From the NCBI GenBank assembly GCA_009801015.1, contig VHZZ01006012.1, positions 36,478-66,220 of the forward strand: a stretch of DNA of 29,743 nt, written 5' to 3'. Positions 21,221 through 29,743 of this stretch are shown here, in pieces. Made by a program: the position numbers and the translations under genes. The notes under the pieces were generated by a model, which did not search any database, was not told the origin of the DNA, and saw only the letters and a list, made by a program, of their open reading frames with translations. Source of the DNA: Silene noctiflora. Its lineage: Eukaryota; Streptophyta; Magnoliopsida; Caryophyllales; Caryophyllaceae. Position 1 is the stretch's first letter, and every line of letters begins with the position of its first letter.

Positions 21221-24200
21221 TTACATGGTTTTCAAGAGGTCAACGAAACTACGGACATTGTCCTTGATAGTTTTCAGGGTACATTCCCATTGCGCCTTGG
21301 TTTGGTGAGCAGACACCATGGTTTGAGCAGCCTTTTGAAGGGAAGGAATGGTGTCGGACAACGTCGACGAAAACTCGCCAAATTTATTTTCTTCCATCGA
21401 CAGCTCTTCAAGCTTACTCTCCCGTAGTTGCTTCAGATTAACAAGTTTGGCCTCAAGTTCCCCAATCTCCTTGTCATATTGGCTGCACTGTGCTCGAAGT
21501 TGGTCAATCCGACTTTGAATGGTCTCGAGGCGGTCTCGAAGATCTTTGGCTACTGTACTCAACTGATTAAGGGAGCCGGCGTTATATGTCATGATATCTT
21601 CCTGTTCTTGGATATTTCTGAGCTGATCTCCGAGCGACAAGAAACTCGTCTGATAGTGGACCAAAATGGGCTGAAATTGAGGTGGGGCTACCATGAGAAG
21701 TCTGTGGATCTGATCAGCCAGGCTAACACACGCTGCGAGGTCCTTCACATTGCTCTGCAATATACCAACAATCTCCTCTGCCTTTAACTTCTCAGCATCA
21801 AATGCTGATGGATTGGGGAAAGGGCGAAGGGTGTCCTCAATGAGCATCACAACTGAGTTAACCTCGGCAAGCGCCTTGTCAGGGGTGTAGGAAACCCCTA
21901 CTGAAGCAGAATAAGAAGAGTTATTTTACGTTAGCATACAACAAATAACATTACTCCATTACCTCAAAGAGTCAAAGCTCTAAGGGAGGTCGGAGGTAAT
22001 CAGCCTAGCCCTCACCTTACCCTTACCCTTACCCTTACCCTTACCCTTACCCTTACCCTTACCCTTTCCCTTTCCCTTTCCCTTTCCCTTTCCCTTTCCC
22101 CGTGTACACAGTACACACAGAGGCTACTTTTAAATGACCTGTGACAAAAATTACGTCGAGAGATGATTTGACTGACTGCACTATTAACAAGAAAGAAAAG
22201 CGCTGCTCATTAGCATCAATTTGAAAAATAGAAAGATTATCGGTGAAGGTTACTTGGAAATAGTATCTGTGTTATTGCAAGGTAAGGCAGTGGACATCCA
22301 AGTATCCAACTATATTACTCAGACTCAGGGTGTGCCACCAGGTACATATTCAAGCGTCCAGCTCGACATGACTATTTTTTCGACACGGGGACTCTGTCAC
22401 GAATGAGAGTAAGAGCCTCTTAATAAACACTAGGTTATTAATAATGAAGAAAGATAAAGCACTTTCTAAAATATGAAACCAATACCTTCTAGGCTCCAAG
22501 GGCACAAAGAAGTGTCAGGCCTGGTTGATCCATCAACGATGAGGGCTCGAGACATTTCCTCGGGAGTGACAGGGTCACGTGCACCCAACTCTTCTTCCAT
22601 TGCCTCCCCCTTGACTGATGCAGTAACTCCTCGAAGAAAAGAGCTACATGAAGGATTGACAACTGCCAGATCCAGACACTCGGAATCTAAAACATGAAAG
22701 TATAAAGACCATTAGATAAAAGGCTGAAAATGCAGATGTGTCAACTGGCGATACTGAAATTCATACTACCAGACTCCCCAAATATATTATCTACTTATAT
22801 AAGAGGGATCCAAGAAACTAATATAATTATAGACTATAGATGTGAGTATACTCCTAATGAAACTCACTACCACCCGGTAACACCCTACCCTCTTTAACAC
22901 TGCAGTAAGAAGTAAGATCAAGAATAAAAGATTAGCAGACCATACTTAGATCCACTGAGGGGATAGAAAATGCATCATTGAGACAAGGCGATCCCATTCC
23001 TCGAACCATCTCATGAGGTGGCTCAAGAGAATCCTCAGGTTCAGGAGTCACAACTTCAACCACAGCTTCTTCAGATGTTATTGTTCCAAGGTTTTCTGGA
23101 AAATCAGGGCCTGTTTGGAAAAGATCTTCTTCATTGTCATGGGTCGCCGCTCCCTCCAACTCAACTCCTTTCTTGTGACTGTTTAAACGATCATCAGGAA
23201 TGTCGGCCTGAAGATTTTGAGGCGTTGGGTTCATCTCAATGTTTATGCTTCTCTGAATATTCCCATTACAGGAATTTAGATGAATGGTACGCCTCCTTAA
23301 AGAACTGAGAGGGATGTCATCATCAGAATCTTCAACATCGTCAGTAGTACCCGTTTTTAACGATGAAGTAGCAGGAGAGGTTTTTCCCATCATGGTCTTT
23401 TGTTCATTCACTCCATGAGGCTTTTGAGCAGAGTGCTTTATCTAAAAAGGAATGCAATATTAAAATTATTGACCCTTAAAAGCATAGAGAGGGAAAAAAA
23501 TGCCAGTTGGAAAACTCCATCAAGATACCTGACTCAAAGCTAGTGAAAGAGCGGCAACTATAGGGGTTTGAACACCTGTACTTTTACTACCTAACAATCC
23601 AGAGTAAAGAGTGGTTAAACAAGTGAAAATTAAAAGAGAACTCAATGAAGCAGAGTACGAAGAAATTACTTGGGCTTGGAGAAACTTCAGTAGTAGATAG
23701 AGTACGGTCTATTCGACGTTGGACACGTTTCATAAGAGTGACAATGGCATCATCAGGCTCACCGGCCTCTTCAATAATAGCTTTTTTTGATGTAGGGGCA
23801 CCTACATCTTTTTCGGTCTTTCTTTTTTGCCCCCTTGTCCCAAGAGTAGTTTCAGTAGAATTCTTGATCTAAAAAGGCACGCATAATACAAGTCTGTTTA
23901 AAGCATAGGAAAAGAAAATGCACATTGGAAGTTATCATATATTCCCTTCATGCAGGCTTTGAAGTTTTGAACTTAATGTCTCTGTGTACAAGAATTAAGG
24001 AGCTTAATAATGTGCGGATAATGCAAGCTAGTAAAGATGTGGGGTCACAAATTACAATTGCCACAAAAATTAAGGAGCTTAACAATGTGTGGAAAATGCA
24101 AAAAAAAAAAAAAAAAGAGAAAAGATTTTAAAGTAGGAAGTTTAGACGTGAATAACCCGAAAGGCTATGTAGGAAATTTGATTCGGAGAGGGAGAATATA

Positions 24201-26856
24201 CCTTGCTCAAAGCATTTGATTGACTTGAAACTATAGTGGTTAGAGCTCCTGTACCTTTTGAATCTAAAAATCCAGAGCAAAGAATGGTTAAAAACATTTC
24301 ACAATTTCAAAGAAGAAGCTTGAGTAGTTGATAAAAACAATCCAGAGCAAAGGGCGTATCAAGAGATTACTTGGCTCCGAAGAAGCTTGAGTAGTTGATA
24401 AAGTACGATCAATTTGAGTACGACCTTCGACGTGTTGGACAAGAGTGAGAATGGCATCAGGCCATAAAACTTCACACCTCTTAAGGTAATCAGCCCACCA
24501 CAACTCATAACCAGAATCCACGGCAGCCCGTCTAAACCACGGGATGATCTGACTTGAGCTTAGCCCGTCATGGCCGAAAGATTTAAGCCATGTTTCAGCA
24601 GAGATGGTTCTGTTATCTCCTGATTTTGGGGCTGTGTCCAGAATATTAGACCGGGTTCCCCATGGACGATTTAAGGTCTTATAGTAGGGGATACCTAAAC
24701 CCTGAGTCATTCCAAATTGACGGGCTACAAGGTTGGGGTTATAAGCTTCTACACCAATACCCTTTGGTTCAACGCACATTAGATCCCGAGGTTGCCACAC
24801 AGACAACCAATGTAGTTGATCCCCTTCCCGAAAATCCATGCAGGATAAGTCAAGAAGCCAAAGTGGAGCAGCTTTATTCATCCATTTTCCTGTTGTATCT
24901 TCTACAAGTGAACCCTCTGCATCATGTAGATATAATGGGATACCTGTTTTGACATCATTAACAACAACCGAGTATTAATCCCAAATCGTTTGGAGTCCGC
25001 TAACATGTATCATCATTTGAAACTGTCAATGACATGTGATCAATATAAAGTAAAGAGAAGAGAACGAAAACGCATTGTAGTGCGAACAAAGCTGAGAAAT
25101 TGAAACAAAGTACAAGCAAAGCTTAAATCTATTGCAAAATATAAATAAGGAAATCGAATTAAAGAAAACTTTACATTTTCAGAAAATAAGGAAATCGAAT
25201 TAAAGAAAAATTCAAGTACTCCCTCTTCTCCACCACAATCTTCATGTTTTGATATTTCAAGGTCGGAATCTGCAAACTTAAATCCATTGCAAAATACAAA
25301 AAATTGTAATATAGCACTTCCTTTATTCATTTCATTTCCATATGTTTGATTAAATTAATCCTCACATATATTGAGCAAACGTATGAGAATGAAATGAACG
25401 GAGGGCGTACAAAATACACATTTGTTATCAAGACAACTTTCACAAAATTATACTTTTAAGGAACAAAATACTCAAGAAGATAATAGTAGAAAAGAGGGAA
25501 CTTAAAGAAATCAAAAGAAAGGAAAATTTAGAATATTGGGAGTGATAAAAAGAAAAAGGTTTGAGGTGAAAAATAGGCAAATAACAGGAACCAAACACCA
25601 TCATCTACAGGGATACCTGTTTCGTGATTGCGAGAAAATGGATGCCAATCCGATTGACTAAGCTCACGGGAAGAAAGAAGCCCTCTCAATACTTCTTCAA
25701 ATGATAAATGCACCACTGGAGAAACAGAATGGATGGCCACCTCTCCATAGCAGCAGCATTCATTAACAGGTACAGCAGATGGTTTGTCGAACTCAGCTTC
25801 TAGCTCCTCATAATCTAGTCTCGAATGACCTTTCTCTTTAGCTAGGAAAGGGAAGTAAAAGAGGCCCCATATAGATATGATCCAGACAGGGCCACCAGCT
25901 GTATAAAGCTTCTCTTGGGTTCGTAGTCGATAAAGGCACCGATACACTTGACCAAGAAAAAGAGGAGCCAGACACAAGGGCTTTACTTTACTTGTGTTTG
26001 ACCCAGAAGCTTCTATGTTGGCCGCTAGCTTCAAGAATGTCTTATTGACATTGCATGAAGGAAACATCATCATTTTACATATGGAAAAATTGATAAATAA
26101 CACCTCTTCTTTCCTGGATATATCGGCCGTCAGGGACTTATTCCTGGAAGGGTTATAGTATTCTGCAATGGGGCTAAAGGGCATGTTTGATTTGGTCTTC
26201 CATGGGTGAATTTTCTCCATGTCAAGTGCTCCCTCAATTAGGGTTTGGGTTGGTAGGTCTATGCCACTGGGTGAGAGGCCGGTAATAAAAGCTATGTCTT
26301 CGAGGGTGATGGTTCTGAAACCTTGACCGGTAGTGAATACATTGAGGCACGGATTCCAACAGCACATTAGTCCTGCAGTTAGAGCATCGTAAAATGGGAA
26401 ACGGGGGTATGTTGAGAGCCTAAGAAACTCGTAAATACGAAGTTTTTTCCAACAGTCATGCCTGCTTGAAAGTCGATCAAACCATGGTCTAGTGTCAATC
26501 GAACATGTCCAACCATTGGTTGGCTTGTTCGAAGTTCTTACCCAATGGCAAACTAGCTTCTCTGGTTCATTTAGAAAGGGCGGCTTGGAAAATTTAGCTG
26601 GGAAACACTCCTTAAGAGAGTCAAGCACTTCTTTGACCTTGTCGGACTTAAAACAAGGACCAAGTCTAACAGTATTTTGGTCTAGACCCTTGAATTCTTT
26701 GCGACTTAGCTTCTCAGTTCTGATTGTCTGTTGGAGAGAATACTCGACAGATTGTTTGTGATTGCGAAGAACTTCAGCCAGTTTGGTAGCCTCAGAACCC
26801 CCAAACTCCATAGGCTCTTCACTCTCGGCCACATTAGTTTCCTGGAGATCCCCCAT
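21221..26856 (-). CDS. Plant mobile domain (PMD) protein with coiled-coil tail
   Basis: The exons in coding order are 26856-25617, 24943-24371, 24263-24202, 23868-23670, 23590-23529, 23441-22946, 22686-22486 and 21900-21221. All are GT-AG and phase-consistent, giving 1170 residues. An in-frame ATG nine bases upstream (26865) is an alternative start. The PMD (also labelled aminotransferase-like, plant mobile domain) begins near residue 140, with WKKLRIYEFLRL, and GFRTITLEDIAFITGLSPSG at about 179-198. It runs through exon 2 (AAPLWLLDLSCMDFREGDQL, VARQFGMTQGLGIP). Residues of about 600-945 are acidic, Ser/Thr-rich and probably disordered, with a basic patch KRKTEK. The last ~225 residues include a strong coiled coil (LRDRLETIQSRIDQLRAQ and onward). 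PMD proteins such as Arabidopsis MAIN act in the nucleus, and the domain is often captured by transposons, but no terminal repeats are seen here. The gene appears intact; the function of this subfamily is unknown. Confidence 0.88.
22012..22100. repeat. Compound hexanucleotide microsatellite
   Basis: About ten CCCTTA units run directly into about six CCCTTT units in the last intron (21901-22485) of the PMD gene. A single base change, A to T in the unit, followed by separate expansion explains the two blocks. It is not the plant telomere repeat. Confidence 0.95.
23430..23760. repeat. Exon-pair duplication in PMD gene, copy B
   Basis: It covers the start of exon 6, intron 5, exon 5 (62 nt), intron 4 and the end of exon 4. 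It aligns with 23860-24460 in coding and intron sequence alike, with landmarks 'tctaaaaagg', 'aatccagag', 'tggttaaa' and 'gaagaaattacttgg'. Exon 4 ends in RIDRTLSTTEVS. Confidence 0.8.
23993..24100. repeat. Short direct repeats in PMD intron 3
   Basis: Two ~34-bp copies of a unit beginning aattaaggagcttaa and ending aatgcaa lie 73 bases apart. The second is followed by an A-run. They sit in the sequence that is extra in copy A of the exon-pair duplication. Confidence 0.8.
24313..24402. repeat. Local duplication at PMD exon 2/intron 2 border
   Basis: The string agaagcttgagtagttgata occurs near 24314 inside intron 2 and again near 24381 inside exon 2, each next to an 'aatccagagcaaag' string (about 24270 and 24340). 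The exon end has thus been partly copied into the adjacent intron. Confidence 0.75.
24937..24949. repeat. 13-bp direct repeat at intron 1 acceptor of PMD gene
   Basis: GGGATACCTGTTT (plus strand), identical to 25610-25622 at the donor of the same intron. On the coding strand both copies read AAACAGGTATCCC and contain the splice junction, CAG followed by GTATCCC. Confidence 0.9.
25314..25407. mobile_element. 94-bp Stowaway-like MITE in PMD intron 1
   Basis: Inverted ends of about 34 bases ('cttcctttattcatttcatt' and 'gaatgaaatgaacggagggc') are flanked by TA at 25312-25313 and 25408-25409. It is close in size to the MITE at 16237-16328 and fully inside intron 1 (24944-25616). Confidence 0.8.
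25610..25622. repeat. 13-bp direct repeat at intron 1 donor of PMD gene
   Basis: The partner of 24937-24949. The donor GT at 25616-25615 lies inside it. Confidence 0.9.
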
Positions 26857-28440
26857 GGTTCTCAATCATCACACAATTACCACAAAAGACTAAAAAGCAT
26901 AGCCACCAGTACAAAATCTCAACACTACCGTCTTCAAGAACGCAATCATTTTCCAGAAATAACTTATTCTCTTGCAGTTCCCAGCAACAACATTTACCAG
27001 ATAAAGAAGAAAGCTTAATATTAGATCTACTTCTTTGCCTACTGCAACTCAGCAAGATGTCTGGCACACCAAATAATATCACTCTCCCCGTACCTCCAAC
27101 CCAATAGATGCTAATCTATCCTGTGAAACATGATAGCATCAACAAGAGGATAGGGAAACAAAACATTAAACGGCAACAAAGACATTACTACAGTGCCTTG
27201 AGGGCTCCAACAAATGGCAGGGTAGGCCGGTAAGGGGAGAACTGTTGTGTGTTAACAGCACATGGAGAACTGTTTTTGATGACCCATAATCAAATTGTGT
27301 TAAGAATTGCATCAAATAATTGCTACTTCACATAGTTCTCAATTCAAAGGAGCGCACATAGTTATCTGAGCCATTTGCTTTACTCGATCATAATCTAAAA
27401 ACAAACTACAACATTAAAGCAAATCAAATATAAACATGAGTTTTTTGTTTACTGATACGGAATTGGAAGTTTGCCTAAATAAGCATTGACAAGGTGAAAC
27501 CTACCTAAAACTCTCTTCCCAGTTCCTTGAAAAGTTCTTTCCCATCAAGGGAAATGTTCGAGTGTGAACTAACGCATAAAATCTTTTATAACACAAAGAA
27601 AATGGAAATTATTTACGGAATGAGAAAGATAAAGCGTAACATGCACCTTGAATAATTACCGACCTCATTATTCCCAACTGACCTAGTTTCACTCAGAGCA
27701 CATAACTTGAGCTAGATATGACTCAATAAATTTTCACTACCAAGTCATAATTTGAGCTAAAACATGCTTTAAGTTATGCTTGAAAGTACCCCAACTTTGC
27801 AAAATGAAATATCCTGTAACATGCACCCAACCAGTCACAGGACTAACCGGGGGCTAGCAGGGACGCTCGCCTCCACTAGACAACGAAAATTTTGAAATTT
27901 TAGTTAAAGATCTCCTTTTCTTTTCCCTATTTTAGCTTATTATATTACTAGTAAACCCCGCAACTTCAAATCCTGGTTCCGCTACTCCACCCAACATCAA
28001 TTACTCGTAGCTTCAATTACCAACAGCATCTAACAAATAAAACCCATTAAATAAATGAAACCCAGAAGCTAAAAACACAAGCTAATTTAAGAAGAGAAGT
28101 GAAAAATGCATAAAAGATTGTACCTTTAAACTAATCTATGGCAAAGAACATACGGAGTATGATAGAGAGCTTAAATAACGTGTTTCCCGCACAAAAAATG
28201 AAAGGGAAATTAGAAAATTGAGAAATTAAGGGTTTAGAAAAAAGAGAGTGATATTGAAGACAGAAGAAGAATGAACAACACAACAACACATTGAGTAAGT
28301 ACGCTACTGCTCTCTCTAGTCTCTAGTTGGGGTTTTTAGTGAATTGAAAATATCAGATGTTGGATTTTGGGGTTTCATTTTGTTTTCAATTTTGAAGGGT
28401 TTTCAGGGTTTTGAGTTTCACATATTGTGCTCTAACACGG
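26857..28440 (-). other. Leader and probable promoter of the PMD gene
   Basis: No coding sequence is convincing. On the minus strand the stretch at about 28180-28320 is CT-rich and reads like a plant 5' leader start, with an 'aaaccctta' string resembling a telo-box. The transcript may therefore start near 28300 and carry one or more leader introns before the ATG at 26856. At about 27838-27985 there is a diverged dispersed repeat with 'gtagcggaaccaggatttga' on the minus strand. Confidence 0.4.
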
Positions 28441-29024
28441 GTATATTCGTCTTATAACATAAAAAAGAAAATAAATGTCTTAGATAATGACAAATTCTTG
28501 TACAATTTATTTATACATATATGACATACTATTAGTCTAAGATACATGCTTCACACTTAAATAGTTATGACCGTTTTAAGGGACACCAAATGTTTACTTT
28601 ATAAATCGTTAAAATATTTGAGACAAACTTGAAGTACTTAGGTGACTCTGCGAAAATGTCTCGAGTAATTATTGTAAAAGGTTCGTGTATTATACAACGG
28701 TCTTATATATGTAAAAAATATATCTAATAACAATACATCCTTTGTCTCACTTCCTTAACTTTCTAACAAATCAAAATACTTATTTTAATGTTTGATACTT
28801 ATGTGTCAAATGGAGAGATAGTGAGACACAAAATGGAACACGAAAATAGGACAGAGAATTCGAACTGAGATGTTTAGCATTACATTGTACAATGATCTTA
28901 TTCTATAATTTGTGTTCATCTTGGGGAGGTACGAGTACAAGATAGGTCTTGTTTTAGTGGATAGATTAGATGTATGAGTACTCGGTAAAATCTCAACTCT
29001 TACCTATTTACTTCGTCATAATTA
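28441..29024. other. Intergenic AT-rich DNA
   Basis: No gene is seen. It contains a short inverted pair 'tttgtctcact' / 'agtgagacacaaa' (about 28741 and 28820) and an 'acggtcttatata' scrap like the palindromic MITEs elsewhere in the window. Confidence 0.5.
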
Positions 29025-29255
29025 GGAGCCGTTTGGTTCGCCGGGGAATTGAAGTTCCAAGGAAATAACAATTCCCATGATTTTATAAATCAGATAAAAT
29101 GGAAAAAACGTGGTTGGTTGGAATGTGGGAAGTGAATTCCACAAAAATTCTCAGTTAGCTTGGGGGACCTAAGTAAGGAACTTCCCCTATCATGTAGGAA
29201 TTAGAATTTCTTATGGATCTTCAATTCACGTGATTTGGGCAAATAAACAACCCAC
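29025..29255. mobile_element. Possible MITE with GTTTGG-type ends
   Basis: The left end ggagccgtttggttcgcc and the right end (reversed, tgggttgtttatttgccc) are only partly complementary. Many plant Harbinger- or hAT-derived MITEs begin with GTTTGGTT-like motifs. The flanks are TTA and TAA, which is not a clean target duplication. Tentative. Confidence 0.4.
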
Positions 29256-29447
29256 TAATTTTATAAATCCCATGAATTAATTGTGAAATGTTAAGTATAA
29301 ATAGTGACTAATCATAATTTGCGTATAAAGTTAGTATAGTACTATAGCCCAAGTATTTATTTATTTATAAATCACTTGTCTATTTCTTGTGCGTCTTTGC
29401 TTATATTTTCAGTATAATGTTTCTTCGAATGTACGAAGTTAAGAAAT

Positions 29448-29563
29448 TTTGTGTTCGAACCCTGGGAACGCAGCAGTGTTAAAACTCATGAGGGAGAGCT
29501 TTACCACCCTAGTGGTCCTGCCCGGCTCGAATCCGGATTAAACCGGATGGTTTACACCAAAAA
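29448..29563 (+). mobile_element. tRNA-derived SINE, probably 5' truncated
   Basis: A perfect 15-bp target duplication acgaagttaagaaat flanks it (29433-29447 and 29564-29578). The insert is 116 bp and ends in a short A-run. It carries a near-consensus RNA polymerase III B box GGCTCGAATCC (29524-29534) and a second GTTCGAACCC string near its left end. Long target duplication, A-tail and B box together indicate target-primed insertion of a SINE. No A box is evident upstream of the B box at the usual spacing, so truncation or rearrangement is likely. Confidence 0.8.
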
Positions 29564-29652
29564 ACGAAGTTAAGAAATGGATATTTTATTAACATATATA
29601 ATTCTAACATAAATTTCATAATCTGGAATTAGGTACACTTGTAAAATTAATA

Positions 29653-29743
29653 CTCCCTCCTATTCTCAATAACCCTCCCCCTTTCCTTTTTCATCAATTC
29701 ACAATACCTTCCCCCTTTCCTTTTTTGGTAAACTTTTTTGTTA
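29653..29743. mobile_element. Stowaway-like MITE, cut by window end
   Basis: CTCCCTCCTATTCTCAATAA preceded by TA (29651-29652) matches the standard Stowaway left end. It includes two 'ccccctttcctttttt'-like segments. The right end lies outside the window. Confidence 0.6.

Larger units (their letters stand above)
23860..24460. repeat. Exon-pair duplication in PMD gene, copy A
   Basis: It covers the start of exon 4, intron 3, exon 3 (62 nt), intron 2 and the end of exon 2. Exon 3 has the same length and phase as exon 5, and exon 2 ends in QIDRTLSTTQAS. It is longer than copy B because of extra sequence in intron 3 (about 23940-24180) and a local doubling in intron 2 (about 24270-24400). Confidence 0.8.

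Noticed and set aside
22012-22100. Interstitial telomere repeat
   Set aside because: The unit is CCCTTA/CCCTTT. The plant telomere unit is CCCTAAA, which does not occur in the array.
25144-25212. Repeated 'ataaggaaatcgaattaaag' as a functional array
   Set aside because: Only two copies in an intron. It is best read as a small local duplication, with no spacer regularity that would suggest CRISPR or an operator array.
28741-28833. MITE with 'tgtctcact' inverted ends
   Set aside because: The inverted pair is short and no target duplication or wider end similarity was found.
29524-29534. tRNA gene at the B-box match
   Set aside because: No A box at the right distance and no acceptor-stem pairing. 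The target duplication and A-tail show it is a SINE.

Overview
This is nuclear DNA from a flowering plant, most likely a eudicot. The evidence is intron-rich genes with GT-AG splicing, a mitochondrial photorespiratory enzyme, a plant-only mobile-domain protein, a Copia LTR retroelement, and several short DNA transposons (Helitron, hAT, Stowaway-like MITEs) and a SINE. The look of the repeats made me think of Caryophyllales, but nothing here proves that.

Layout. 1-1592: AT-rich upstream region with an (AT)n microsatellite and a TATA box. 1593-9119 (+): a 15-exon gene for the glycine decarboxylase P-protein (GLDP), 1042 residues in my splice model, apparently intact. Its introns carry a Stowaway-like MITE (intron 3), a small palindromic MITE (intron 7) and a complete 668-bp non-autonomous Helitron (intron 9). 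9120-10068: 3' flank. 10069-14959: a degraded Copia element with two LTRs of about 0.4 kb that hold a striking heat-shock-element-like array. 15318-20441 (-): a 7-exon gene for a conserved plant protein of 307 residues and unclear function. Its 3.2-kb first intron holds a 509-bp hAT element with an 8-bp target duplication and two diverged copies of a ~490-bp sequence. 21221-26856 (-): an 8-exon gene for a plant mobile domain (PMD) protein, 1170 residues, ending in a coiled coil. It has a tandemly duplicated exon pair, a 13-bp repeat exactly at both ends of one intron, and a hexanucleotide microsatellite. 26857-29743: leader/promoter of the PMD gene and intergenic DNA with a SINE (15-bp target duplication) and MITE ends.

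The three genes do not form a functional cluster. GLDP works in the mitochondrial glycine cleavage system. The 307-residue protein has no assigned role. PMD proteins are linked in the literature to silencing, genome maintenance and transposon capture. The two minus-strand genes are head-to-tail neighbours, and the Copia 3' LTR abuts the poly(A) signal of the first of them.

I did not find an unmistakable new system. The best leads are the heat-shock-like array in the LTR next to two host genes, the PMD-gene intron bounded by a direct repeat that contains both splice junctions, the exon-pair duplication in that gene, and the Helitron with a doubled 5' end. All exon models were built by hand from frames and GT/AG sites, with no transcript evidence.
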